This document shows positions 53,148 to 62,322 of a DNA stretch of 64,000 nt, one piece after another. The DNA comes from Verrucomicrobia subdivision 3 bacterium UBA693 (GTDB taxonomy: Bacteria; Verrucomicrobiota; Verrucomicrobiia; Limisphaerales; UBA8199): contig DBMR01000095.1 of NCBI GenBank assembly GCA_002298785.1, forward strand, positions 66,325 through 130,324, written 5' to 3'. The notes under the pieces were generated by a model. The model saw only the letters and a list, made by a program, of their open reading frames with translations. It was not told where the DNA came from and made no database searches. Position 1 is the first letter of the stretch. The number at the start of each line of letters is the position of its first letter. The position numbers and the translations under genes are program-made.

Positions 53148-54605
53148 ATGTGGCGTTCCCGCTTACTATATCCTTTGGCGCTGCTGATTTTTGGCTTGGG
53201 CATCTATGCCGTGCTCGAGCGCGGGGCCGGGTTGCAGGCGCCGCAGACGCCGCCGTTGCATACCCACGCGCCACCCTCGGAGCTTCCCCAAACCGCTGGG
53301 ACAAAAGCGCCGAGTCCTTCCATCGGTTCCTGGTTCGAGAGCTTTCAGCATCCGCTGCCGCTGCTGCTGCTCCAGATGATTGTGATCGTTTTGGCCGCTC
53401 GAGCCTGCGGGGCGTTTGCGCAACGAATCGGGCAAACGGCGGTAATCGGCGAGATCCTCGCCGGAATTCTGCTCGGGCCATCTCTAATGGGCGCATTGGT
53501 TCCTGGTTTTTTTCACTTTCTGTTTCCAGAGTCGGCGCTTAAGCCACTCCAGTTGCTCAGCCAGATCGGGATTTGCCTGTTCATGTTCGTGGTGGGGATG
53601 GAGTTCGACGTCGGAAAATTGAAGGGACAAGCACGCACCGCGGTTTTTGTGAGTCAGATGAGCATCCTGTTCCCCTACTTGTTGGGGGTGGTCAGTGCGC
53701 TTTATCTTTTTTCCGCTTTCGGCGCGCCCAACACCACCTTTGTCGCGTTTGCGTTGTTTCTGGGAATCTCGATGAGCATCACCGCGTTTCCAGTGCTCGC
53801 GCGGATTCTGGAGGAGCGGCGATTGACCAAAACCCCGCTCGGCAGCACGGCGCTCGCATGTGCGGCCATTGACGACGCGACCGCCTGGACAGTGCTGGGG
53901 ATGGTGGTGGCGATTGTGAAGGCAGGACAGATTATTCAGGCCGCATTTACCATCGGCCTGGTGGCCGTATTCGTCGCCTTCATGCTGTTCTGGATTAAAC
54001 CACGGATGTCAAAGTGGATTGGCACGACGGCGCTGGCAGATTCCGCTTCCGCCAAAGGGCTGATGGCCGGGGTGGTCATTTTTCTGTTGGCATCGGCGCT
54101 GACCACGGAAGTGATTGGGATTCACGCGCTCTTTGGCGCCTTTCTCGCGGGCGTCGTCATGCCGCCGCATGGTGAGTTTAGGGACGCAATGAAGATCCGG
54201 CTGGAGCACTTCAGTTCCGTATTTCTTTTGCCCTTATTTTTTGCATTTGTCGGATTGCGCACGCAGATCGGCGCGCTCAACGAACCCGGCGCGTGGTGGG
54301 TGTGCGTTGGGCTCATTGCGGTGGCGACCGTCGGCAAACTGGGCGGGGCGATGATCACCGCGCGCCTTACTGGAGTGGATTGGATTGACTCATTCGCATT
54401 GGGGGCGTTGATGAACACGCGCGGCTTGATGGAGTTGGTGGCGCTGAATATCGGCTATGACCTGGGCATCCTGTCCGGGACCGTCTTCACCATGCTGGTC
54501 ATCATGGCCCTGGTAACCACTGGCTTGACCGCGCCCTTACTCAGCTTGAGTGGTTACCTGCGAAACCGCAAGGAGCGCAAAGCTCTGGCCGCCCACCCGA
54601 TTTGA
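53148..54605 (+). CDS. Cation:proton antiporter, CPA2/Kef-like
   Basis: A 485-residue membrane protein starting 2 nt after the alcohol dehydrogenase gene. After an N-terminal membrane segment and a Pro/His-rich linker (about 25-60), there are about 12 more segments, with the antiporter phrases IGEILAGILLGPSLMG, GMEFDVGKLKG, ISMSITAFPVLARILEE, ALACAAIDDATAWTVL, LFGAFLAGVVMPP and GALMNTRGLMELVALNIGYDLGILS. The AxxDD-type ion site is intact (AAIDDATAW). No C-terminal TrkA domain. It probably balances sodium or protons used by the symporter. Confidence 0.88.
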   Translation: MWRSRLLYPLALLIFGLGIYAVLERGAGLQAPQTPPLHTHAPPSELPQTAGTKAPSPSIGSWFESFQHPLPLLLLQMIVIVLAARACGAFAQRIGQTAVIGEILAGILLGPSLMGALVPGFFHFLFPESALKPLQLLSQIGICLFMFVVGMEFDVGKLKGQARTAVFVSQMSILFPYLLGVVSALYLFSAFGAPNTTFVAFALFLGISMSITAFPVLARILEERRLTKTPLGSTALACAAIDDATAWTVLGMVVAIVKAGQIIQAAFTIGLVAVFVAFMLFWIKPRMSKWIGTTALADSASAKGLMAGVVIFLLASALTTEVIGIHALFGAFLAGVVMPPHGEFRDAMKIRLEHFSSVFLLPLFFAFVGLRTQIGALNEPGAWWVCVGLIAVATVGKLGGAMITARLTGVDWIDSFALGALMNTRGLMELVALNIGYDLGILSGTVFTMLVIMALVTTGLTAPLLSLSGYLRNRKERKALAAHPI

Positions 54606-54658
54606 CCGGCCCACCCGTTTCAGGTAGCTGGCCGGAAATCCTCTGACGCGACGCTGGG

Positions 54659-55831
54659 TCAAGGAGTATGGCCTCCAGTTGCTGGTGGCCCTGGAATGTA
54701 AAGGTTTGCGCCACCCGGCAACGTGGGGATCTGGCGGTCACAGGCGAAACACCAAAGGTCCCAGTGACCATCTATGTAGTTTTCATTTTTCGGCAGGGGA
54801 CAAGCCTGGGTGTAAAGGTACCATTTGTTTTGGATTAGATAGAAGGCAGGCGTCGCGACATGATAAATGGTATTGTCGTTATAAACTCCCACCCACTTGG
54901 TCTGGAGGACGGTGTCCACATCGAGCTGTTTCCATCCGGTGACCGGGTCCTGGCTCACTGCAATCACCGGTCGCCAGCGTTTTCCGGCCGAGACGCCGAC
55001 TTCGATGGACAGCACATACGTGCCGCCGACTTTGAACACCTGGTGCCACTCATAATAGGCGCCCGGAGTCGAACTGAAGATTTGCCCCATGCCACGAGGG
55101 TCTGTCTCCTCGAAGCGTCGCTTCCAAATTTTCCCATCGTTTGACGTCGCCAGGCGAATGCCCGGGAGAATGCCGTCCTTGCCGCGATAGGAATAGTAAA
55201 GGTACCAATTCCAGTGTTGCTGCACGGCATTCCACTCGCGCAGCACCGCCGCTTGGGAGGCCATTTGCTCGTGGAAGGGGGCGGCGGGTTCCGGCGCAAG
55301 CACCGGTTGGTTGCCAACGCGACGGATGGATCGAGGATTGAGCCCGGAGTAACCATCACTACCAACCGCACAGATTGCCAGGCCGATGCGGTCCTGGACC
55401 GATGCCTTGGTGCCGGAATAGTAGATGTAATATGCATCCTTCTCCGGCAGGTACAGCACCGCGTCGAGCCGAATGCTGCCGGAATCCCAATTATTTGTTC
55501 CCGGGGCAAAGATGGGGTTGCTTACGTCCGGGTGCCAGGTGAAAGGATCGGATTTCCGCGCCCACGCTTTGCCAATAAAGCAAACGTCCCGGTTGGTGGC
55601 AGGGACGCCGGAGTAGAGCATGAGGAGACGTGTCGGGTCTTTGGGATTGGGGAGGATGCACGGCTCCTGGATTTGTTGGGACTGCCATGGGGCGCTGGTC
55701 CGATCGATGATGACCGCTCCGCGCACCGTTCGAGGCGCTCCAGCGAGATTCGTTTCGGCGGCGACGGCTGGCGCGCCGAACCAAATGAGTGCAGCAACAG
55801 CGACAGGCAAAGAGCAGTGAAACAGCTTCAT
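54659..55831 (-). CDS. Secreted GH43/GH130-like five-bladed propeller protein
   Basis: A 390-residue exported protein (signal peptide ending AVAAE). Blade phrases include EPCILPNPKDPTRLLMLYSGVP, WDSGSIRLDAVLYLPEKDAYYIYYSG, YLYYSYRGKDGILPGIRLATS and NKWYLYTQACPL, the pattern of the GH43/GH130/GH32 superfamily. The acidic residues DSG, RLDA and EWHQ could be catalytic, but I cannot assign a family or substrate. It diverges from the repeat region at 55904. Upstream 55832-55903 shows no site I can name. Confidence 0.6.
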   Translation of the reverse strand: MKLFHCSLPVAVAALIWFGAPAVAAETNLAGAPRTVRGAVIIDRTSAPWQSQQIQEPCILPNPKDPTRLLMLYSGVPATNRDVCFIGKAWARKSDPFTWHPDVSNPIFAPGTNNWDSGSIRLDAVLYLPEKDAYYIYYSGTKASVQDRIGLAICAVGSDGYSGLNPRSIRRVGNQPVLAPEPAAPFHEQMASQAAVLREWNAVQQHWNWYLYYSYRGKDGILPGIRLATSNDGKIWKRRFEETDPRGMGQIFSSTPGAYYEWHQVFKVGGTYVLSIEVGVSAGKRWRPVIAVSQDPVTGWKQLDVDTVLQTKWVGVYNDNTIYHVATPAFYLIQNKWYLYTQACPLPKNENYIDGHWDLWCFACDRQIPTLPGGANLYIPGPPATGGHTP

Positions 55832-55903
55832 GATGTGGGGGCAAATCCTCAGTCGAGTGTCGGAAGATAGGATCCTGGCGATTTCCCGAGCTGCGCGGAT
55901 TCA

Positions 55904-56096
55904 GTGCGTCGCTCGTGGCGAAACCGTATGGAACTGGGCTGCATGGTGATGAAGAACCTTACTCCCTGTGTAACCCAGGTCGAAAGACATTTCTGTGGCC
56001 AAGCCGAATTCGAAATGCCGGGAGTTTTGTTGATAGTTAAGGATGTATTGGCGTTTGACGGGAGGAATTCTTAAAGTGGGCGAGTGATCGCGACGC
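55904..56096 (+). repeat. Repeat block A, copy 1 (decayed leader of the 62507 gene)
   Basis: Aligns by eye with 62323-62517 at roughly 85-90% identity. Differences include a 3-nt deletion near 55997. Copy 2 is the region directly upstream of the URO-D-like gene and reaches its first codons; copy 1 has in-frame stops in the frame that is open in copy 2, and diverges just after the equivalent of the start codon. Confidence 0.75.
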
Positions 56097-56130
56097 GTTT
56101 TGTCGCTGAAAATACCCCAGACACACCCGC

Positions 56131-56645
56131 ACCCCCCTAAAAACCCGTCACACCCGTCACAAAGGCCGTAAACATTGGTCGGGATTGAGGTCGAACCCGT
56201 CACAAAACCCGTCACACGACCTGTAACGTACCCGTCACGTGCGGGGATGAAACAGGTGAGTCATACGCGAAGCCGACAAGGCGCGTGAATGTGGGCCGGG
56301 CGACTGTGCTTGCGCGTTGATTGGAACCGGCATGGTCACTGCCTGGGATGGGAATAGACCACGGAATACTGGAATACGCGGAAGGGGATGGTGAATTGGG
56401 GCCGGAGGAAACCGCTGATTTGCGCTGGTGAACGCTAATGAAGTCCCGGAGCGCGGACGTCCGCGTCCGCTTACATCGCTCGGATGGCGGCCACGGTTAA
56501 CCCTCGCGGGGGCGTGACGGTGAATACATGGGCACGTTGGCTTTCCGTGCGTACCTGCAAAAGCGAGCTTGGAACCTCGCGCTCCGACCGAGAACTGAGT
56601 TTGGACAGGATGAAAAGGATTCACAGGATGGGATGAAGGCGGGGG
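56131..56645 (+). repeat. Repeat block B, copy 1
   Basis: A block of about 515 bp that aligns with 61721-62229 at roughly 90% identity by eye, in the same orientation. It begins with five copies of CCCGTCAC (56144, 56153, 56196, 56208, 56231) and includes the 12-bp palindrome GCGGACGTCCGC at 56453-56464. No supported gene lies in it; long minus-strand frames repeat in both copies but look like chance. The following stretch 56650-57133 contains only a 66-codon frame (56766-56966) without a recognisable feature. Confidence 0.8.
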
Positions 56646-57133
56646 CGCGGCAGTTTAGTCGCCCGCAACGGCGGCTCACGCCGGAAGTCCGCCATCGCTT
56701 TCATCGATGGTTATGCCAGGTATTTAGATTAACACCCTCGACTGAGGCCGCGGTAACCGGCTTGCATGAAAACCACCGCCGCAGCACGAAGGATCGTCAA
56801 AGCCCGCCTCCCCACGTTTTGCGTCGGCGTCGCTATCCTGGCCGTCATCGAACTCGGGCTGGGCGAGTCGCTCGCCAACCGGATCGGCCAGGCCACGCTG
56901 ATCCGAAGCGAGGTTTGCCAACCCGGCAACCTTTGCGTTGCCGATTTCATGGCGGCAATGAGGTAGGTCATTCCGGCGACAAGAGTCAGGCACTAAAAGG
57001 ACATCGCCGCCACTCCGTGGAGTGCCTTGCCTGGCCGCTTGCGGGAAGCGGAAAATCTTTCGGCCGAGCCGGGTTCGAAGCCGGCCGAAACGGTCGGTGA
57101 TATTGGGACAGCAGCCAGTCTGGCCGGCTGGTT

Positions 57134-58843
57134 TCAGTGGCCGATGGTGGCCTCGCCGCCGATGGCGGTGATCGTCATCGGCTTGCTGATCGTCGGGGTT
57201 TCGGTGCTGGAACCCGGTTTGATCGCGATGGTTCTGCCGGTGGCCACGGCGCTGATCCCGGAGGCGATGGTATTATACGGATCGCTGTAGGTTCCGAAGT
57301 AGGAACCAAAAGGGTTGGAGTAGGTGAAGTCCACCCAGACCGGCCCGTAAAAGGTGAACGGGTCTGAAGCGATGCCGTTGGCGATTACTTGCAGTGAAAA
57401 GCTGCCCGGCCCCGAAAACACCGCGTAAGGCACTGTGGACTCCGTCGTCACTCGCGCTCCGCCGGTCTGCACGCCGGTGCTGCTCCAGTTATACGTCCTG
57501 CCGTAGTAGACATTGCCGCTCCCGGCCGAAAACCGGACGATGGGATAATTGCTCGCGTCCTGGCCCTCGTCGCCGAAAGCTCCGCCCTGCGAGATGCCGT
57601 TGAACAGGGTCCCGGCGAGGTGAATGGTTCCGTCCGGGTTCCACGAAGCGCTTGCAACGGTGGGTTTCCCCGAAGCCAGGGGCGAGCCGTCCGGCTGATA
57701 GACGTAGATGATGTTGTGCGTATACGTCGAACAGAGAATCGTTCCATCCGGCAAAGGCAGGAACAGGAGTTGGTTGGAAGGGAGGTTGTAAGACGAGCCG
57801 ATCGTGGAGTTTCCCGGACTGCTGGTGGCGGTGAACGCTCCCGTCGGCCCGGACGAATAATCATACTCGTAAAACCACGTCGGAGCTGGGCTCCCGCCGT
57901 TTTGCGCCGTCGACGCGACTGCGCACAACACTTTGCCGTTCGGCATCATGACACCTGGCGCGTCCGCCGTAACCCGGCCGCTGGGGATATCCGGGCCGGC
58001 CGCCCAGGTTCCCTGGTTGGTGCCACCGAGCGGCGACGCGGTGTAGAGCGCGGTGTGCCCTGTGCCTCCAATGAAAAACCCGCGGCCATCCGGCAGCAGA
58101 AAGGCAGGCCCCATCTCGCCCTGACTGTAGATGGTCACCGGCACATTAGCGTCCGCGACCCACTGGGTCAGTGAGGGAATAAACCGTTCGGAAGTCGTGG
58201 CGTTGATATCGATGCTTAAAACGCTGTCGTCGGGCATTTTGACCCAACTGGCCTCGTCCTGATACGCCAGGCTGGAGCACGGGTAGGACCAGGTGTTGGC
58301 CGACGGGGAGTAAATCGTGCTGATGAACGCCGGGTGGGGGTTCCAGCCCACGGGGGAGACCAGCACATTGCCGTTCGGCAGGAGCATCGTCTCGCAATCC
58401 GCAAAACCCGCGGTGGCCGCGGGCAGCACAGTCCAGAAATTCCCCACCGGATCGTAGATTTCGGCGGTCCCGCCGTTCCCGTCGTTCTCATCGCCCACCA
58501 CCATCACGCGGCCGTCCTGCAGGAGTAGTTTCCCGTAGGCATTCCGGGCGTAATGCATCGGCGCAAGTTTCGTCCAACTGCCATTGACGTAGCTGCCGTG
58601 AGTATCCGGCGTGAGTTTGTACCAGTTGGTTTCGCCGCTGGCGGCATCCTGGCACATGACCGAGCCGTCGGACAACAGCAGCATTTGCTCGACAAAAACT
58701 CCCGCCGGCTCGTTGATGGTCGCGGTCCAACTGCCGACCGCTCCGCTTCGCAAGGGCGTTAGCCACCCCAATAGCAACAACAGCAGGCAAAACCACCCGC
58801 GGGCTTCCCGCTTCCTGATCGTTTTCCAATTCTCTGTTTTCAT
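57134..58843 (-). CDS. Secreted kelch/galactose-oxidase-like propeller protein
   Basis: A 569-residue protein starting at ATG 58843 (MKTENWKTIRKREARGW), which gives a signal peptide with a Leu-rich core (FCLLLLLLGWL); the ATG at 58888 adds 15 residues. The body has kelch-like blades: MLLLSDGSVMCQDAASGETNW, KLLLQDGRVMVVGDENDG, AFLLPDGRGFFIGGTGHTALY and GVMMPNGKVLCAVASTAQ. The last 60 residues (DPYNTIASGISAVATGRTIAIKPG... TITAIGGEATIGH) look like the start of a parallel beta-helix repeat, cut short. Galactose oxidase copper ligands are not evident. It is followed by repeat block B copy 1 on the other side. Confidence 0.7.
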   Translation of the reverse strand: MKTENWKTIRKREARGWFCLLLLLLGWLTPLRSGAVGSWTATINEPAGVFVEQMLLLSDGSVMCQDAASGETNWYKLTPDTHGSYVNGSWTKLAPMHYARNAYGKLLLQDGRVMVVGDENDGNGGTAEIYDPVGNFWTVLPAATAGFADCETMLLPNGNVLVSPVGWNPHPAFISTIYSPSANTWSYPCSSLAYQDEASWVKMPDDSVLSIDINATTSERFIPSLTQWVADANVPVTIYSQGEMGPAFLLPDGRGFFIGGTGHTALYTASPLGGTNQGTWAAGPDIPSGRVTADAPGVMMPNGKVLCAVASTAQNGGSPAPTWFYEYDYSSGPTGAFTATSSPGNSTIGSSYNLPSNQLLFLPLPDGTILCSTYTHNIIYVYQPDGSPLASGKPTVASASWNPDGTIHLAGTLFNGISQGGAFGDEGQDASNYPIVRFSAGSGNVYYGRTYNWSSTGVQTGGARVTTESTVPYAVFSGPGSFSLQVIANGIASDPFTFYGPVWVDFTYSNPFGSYFGTYSDPYNTIASGISAVATGRTIAIKPGSSTETPTISKPMTITAIGGEATIGH

Positions 58844-58915
58844 CGGATTCTTGTGGAACGGGGTCGAATGGGTTCGCAAGCAGCTCAAGCCGTTCGTCGC
58901 CCGTTCCGGTTGCGG

Positions 58916-60817
58916 CTATTGGAGTGTCACCAGCACCAGGACCGTGCCCTGACCCGAATCCAGCTCGGTCATGGCTTTGCCCAGGATCGCGCCCAGCGCC
59001 CGGGCGTGATCGGTCACCTTCATGGCATGCCCCGGCAGGTATGAAGTCGTGAGGAGATCGCCCGGCCGGATCACCCCGTTGGACGTGTCGGCCTGCACAT
59101 AGACGCGCCCGGTTAACGCGACGTTCTTTCCACCTTCGAGCAATCCGTCCTGTTGCATTTGGATGCCCGGTTTTACCCCGTTGGCGCCGCTGACCACGCC
59201 GGCCACCTTCGAATCGTAAGCCCGGCTGCTCATTTTCAACCTTCCCGCATGCTCATCGTCGATTACCACCACGGTGCCCTCCCTCACCTCATCCCTGGCC
59301 TGGCTGATCGGGAACGGTTCCGCGAGGTCGGCCCCGCCTTTGATGGTGATGGAACTGCAATAGAGATGCATGTAGGCATTGTCCGCCGCGTTGTAGCACG
59401 CCACGGCGGTGACGCCGGAGGTCAGGCTGCCGACCTGAACGTCGTTGCCGGAGCCGTCGTCGCCCAGGTAACACCGGACCCCACCCAGGCCGTCGACGAC
59501 GAGGAACTCGCCGTTGACTTCGAGCTGTTGCGAGGGGCTGGTGGTGCCGATTCCGACAAAGCCGTTGTTGGCGATGGTCATTCGGCTCGAAAAACTCGTG
59601 TAGAAATCCAACCCGTATTGCTCGCCGCCCGCGGTGCGTTTGGAGGCGATGCCTTCGCCGCTGGCGATGCCGAAACGCAGGCCATAATCAATCTTGCCGT
59701 TATTCAGCCCGAGCTGATCCACGTTCACCCCGGCGGTGCCGGTGTCGAAGAACACCCCGCCTGAGGCAAGCACGTCGAAGCAATTGACGCCGGAGCTGGT
59801 GAAGGTTTTCGAACCGTCGCCCCAGATGAATGAGCCGTTGTTCGCGGTCTGCGCGTAGCGTCCTGCCGCGAAGCTGCCCGACCCGGTGGCGATGTTTTCA
59901 TAGCCGCCCGGGATCGTTCCGCCCCCGCCCGCGGTGTTCGCATACCCGCCGCCCACGGTGCCAAAGTCGCCGGTGACCACATTGGGATACGACGTGAGCG
60001 GAAACAGAGCCCCCGCCAGATCGCCGCCGCCGGCGATCGTTGCCCCAAGGGCGTTGTTCGACACCACGTTGCCCCAGTAACCCGCCACCACGTTCATGCC
60101 GTAACTTTGAAAGCGAGCGGGGAATCCGGAGGACTTCGCGACGTATTGGAGCTCGAAGCCGGGCTCGTTGTTAGCCCGGAGCTGCAGCGGCTGATTGTCC
60201 GTGGTACCCAGGAAATTGACTCCGCCAACCGTCCCTGCGTTTCCCGCGGTTTGCCAGAAATTCGATGCGGCCAGTCCCCCGAAAAGACTCGCGTTCACGC
60301 CCACAAGCCCGTCCCCGTTTCCGGAGAAACTATTACCGGGGTTGTTCAGAGAAATGGGGCTGCCGTAGGCGCCTGACAGGCTGGCCGTAGGAATGGTCCC
60401 CGTCAACCCCGCCGCGCTAGCGCTCTCGGCGAAGATCGCGTAAGGCGTCGGCGTAAGCTGCTGGCGCGGCGAAAGCGGGGTGAAGTTCGCGGCGCCATTG
60501 GTGTGCACGCCGAGGTGCAGCCAGTTGCTGCCGCCGGTGAACACGCCGGGCCCGAAGTCGATGAACATCGTGAAGAGCCCGTTGCTTACGGTCACATCCA
60601 GGTTCGTGACCGGTCCGCCCAGCACACTCCCGCCGCTGGGGGAATCGTAAAGCAGCAACCGGAAATCGTAATTTCCGTTCGCGGGATTTCCGCCGCTGTT
60701 CAACTGCCCCTGGTAAATGAAAGCCGTTCCCTGGGCAAAGACCTCCGCCTGGCAAATCATCCAGCCGAGCAAGCCCACGAACGCTGTTCGTTTAATGGAA
60801 TTAAGCATCTGTTTCAT
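58916..60817 (-). CDS. Secreted YadA-head-like / tail-fibre-like protein
   Basis: A 633-residue protein; the ATG at 60817 is preceded by AAAAGG on the minus strand and gives a signal peptide (FVGLLGWMICQAEVFAQ), while the longer frame to 61189 overlaps another gene. The N-terminal FIYQGQLNSGGNPANGNYDFRL domain is common in verrucomicrobial secreted proteins. The middle has GDFGTVGGGYANTAGG and GSGSFAAGRYAQTANN, resembling YadA head repeats, then VGIGTTSPSQQLEVNG as in phage tail fibres. The C-terminal domain (KGGADLAEPFPIS... GQGTVLVLVTLQ) recurs on such proteins. Probably a trimeric surface fibre. It lies 72 nt upstream of the kelch-like gene. Confidence 0.75.
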   Translation of the reverse strand: MKQMLNSIKRTAFVGLLGWMICQAEVFAQGTAFIYQGQLNSGGNPANGNYDFRLLLYDSPSGGSVLGGPVTNLDVTVSNGLFTMFIDFGPGVFTGGSNWLHLGVHTNGAANFTPLSPRQQLTPTPYAIFAESASAAGLTGTIPTASLSGAYGSPISLNNPGNSFSGNGDGLVGVNASLFGGLAASNFWQTAGNAGTVGGVNFLGTTDNQPLQLRANNEPGFELQYVAKSSGFPARFQSYGMNVVAGYWGNVVSNNALGATIAGGGDLAGALFPLTSYPNVVTGDFGTVGGGYANTAGGGGTIPGGYENIATGSGSFAAGRYAQTANNGSFIWGDGSKTFTSSGVNCFDVLASGGVFFDTGTAGVNVDQLGLNNGKIDYGLRFGIASGEGIASKRTAGGEQYGLDFYTSFSSRMTIANNGFVGIGTTSPSQQLEVNGEFLVVDGLGGVRCYLGDDGSGNDVQVGSLTSGVTAVACYNAADNAYMHLYCSSITIKGGADLAEPFPISQARDEVREGTVVVIDDEHAGRLKMSSRAYDSKVAGVVSGANGVKPGIQMQQDGLLEGGKNVALTGRVYVQADTSNGVIRPGDLLTTSYLPGHAMKVTDHARALGAILGKAMTELDSGQGTVLVLVTLQ

Positions 60818-60861
60818 AGTAACCTTTTCATTGCGGGTGAAGCGGGTCCGAAATCGTGTGG

Positions 60862-61122
60862 TCAGGGATTCGCGAGCCGATAGAAGCGGTGGCCGTTCGG
60901 CGAATTCACAATGACGGAAAAAACGCCCCCGGTGCTCGCGCCTCCCCCGCCCGCGATCTTGTACCAATTGATCGAGTAATTCTGCGCGAGCGCGCCGGCG
61001 CCCAGCAACAAAACCGCGCAAGCGGCGGCGAACGCCGCGATGCGACGAGTCCTGGCGTGGTAAATGTCTTCTCCTGCAGTTCCGTTCTGCGCGCACGCCC
61101 GTGTTAGATATTGAGCTTTCAT
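60862..61122 (-). pseudogene. Internally deleted secreted protein, 86 residues, still open
   Basis: The frame keeps the two ends of a familiar verrucomicrobial protein type but not its middle. Residues 1-47 are a signal peptide (CAVLLLGAGALAQ) and YSINWYKIAGGGGASTGGVFSV, the usual start of a larger secreted protein. This is joined directly to VNSPNGHRFYRLANP, the usual last residues. The join falls near 60910-60925. The reading frame is preserved, so a short exported peptide could still be made. It sits 44 nt upstream of the fibre gene and its start overlaps the cytochrome remnant on the other strand by 2 nt. Confidence 0.6.
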
Positions 61123-61189
61123 GCAAAAATCGCCTTCGGGCAGGAAGCGAACCGCCGGCGGAGATCCCCAACGCCGACAGGCGCCGCAT

Positions 61190-61660
61190 CTGAGAATTGG
61201 GTCAACTGTGGCTAATATGTACCATTACCTGTTCGAAAGCAAGGGCAGGCCGAACCGGAGGCTTTCTCTGCCCAATGGCAGCACAGGTGTCCGAGGATTG
61301 GCCATGTCACCCGATGGACGATTCGCGGTTGTTACGCATTTGATTGCGAGCTCTAATCGGGCTGCGACGGAGGGGCGTTTCGGTTGGCTGAACGCCAACA
61401 TCAATCTGGACGATGCCAGCGCCAGGTCAATACGCCTGGCTCCGGAGAAACCAATGACTCAAGAAAGGCAAGGTGAGCTTTACTTCAATGATGCACGGCT
61501 TTACCGCCAAGGCTGGCAAGGTTGTGCCAGTTGTCATCCCGATGGGCGGGGCGATGGATTGAACTGGGACTTGGTCAATGATGGCATTGGCAACCCAAAG
61601 AATACGAAGAGCATGCTGTGGGCGCACTGTACACCACCGATGAGTCCTCGGGAATTGTCG
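61190..61660 (+). pseudogene. Remnant of a beta-propeller / cytochrome c protein
   Basis: A frame open from 61121 to 61729 contains GVRGLAMSPDGRFAVVTHLIAS, a propeller blade, followed after a short gap by KPMTQERQGELYFNDARLYR, QGWQGCASCHPDGRGDGLNWD and NDGIGNPKNTKSMLWAHCTPPMSP. The CASCH heme-binding motif lies at 61523-61537. In intact relatives hundreds of residues lie between the blade and the heme part, and more follow the TPPM phrase; here both are missing. There is no signal peptide. The remnant ends about 60 nt before repeat block B copy 2. Confidence 0.65.
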
Positions 61661-61720
61661 CCAACGCAAAAGGTCAGAGCCAGTCTCGGGAAGACAACCG
61701 TGCCAGGTGAAGTGGGGGGC

Positions 61721-62229
61721 ACCCCCTAAAAATCCGTCACACCCGTCACAGAGGCTGTAAACATTGGTCGGGATTTAGGTGGAACCCGTCACAAAACCCG
61801 TCATGCGACCCGTAATGTACCCGTCACTACGGGGTTGAAGGAGGTGGGTCGCACGCGAAGCCGCCAAGACGCGTGAATGTGGGCCGGGTGACTGTGTTTG
61901 AGCTCTGATTGGAACCGGCATGGTCACTGCCTGGCATGGGAATAGACCACGGAATACTCGGAATACGCGGAAGGGGATGGTGAATTGGGGCCGGAGGAAA
62001 CCGCTGATCATCGCTAATTGGACGCTAATGAAGCCCCGGAGCGCGGACGTCCGCGTCCGCTTAAATCGTTCGGATGGCGGCCACGGTTAACCCTCGCGGG
62101 GGCGTGGCGGTGAATTTATGGGTGCGTTCGCCTCGCGTTCGTACCTGCAAAAGCGAGCGAGGAAGCTCGCGGTCCGACCGAGAACTGAGTTTGGACATGA
62201 TGAGCAGGATTTGCAGGATGGGACTGAGG
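61721..62229 (+). repeat. Repeat block B, copy 2
   Basis: About 509 bp aligning with 56131-56645 in the same orientation. The CCCGTCAC series is less regular here (the first copy reads TCCGTCAC), and the palindrome GCGGACGTCCGC recurs at 62043-62054. In this copy block A lies downstream of B rather than upstream. Confidence 0.8.
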
Positions 62230-62322
62230 CGGTCGCGGCCGGCAAAGCGTGTATTTCACCTGGAACCAGCATCGCCCTCTTCTCGTCCAACCACTTGGGT
62301 TTTGTTTTACGATCCGGCTATG

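Noticed and set aside
56235..56624. 129-codon minus-strand frame in block B, with a partial match at 61775-62011
   Set aside because: The two copies agree only because the DNA is repeated; frames, starts and ends differ and the peptides are low-complexity. Such frames are a frequent false annotation of intergenic repeats.
56766..56966. 66-codon plus-strand frame after block B copy 1
   Set aside because: No ribosome site, signal or domain; too short to support as a gene, although a hydrophobic stretch is present.
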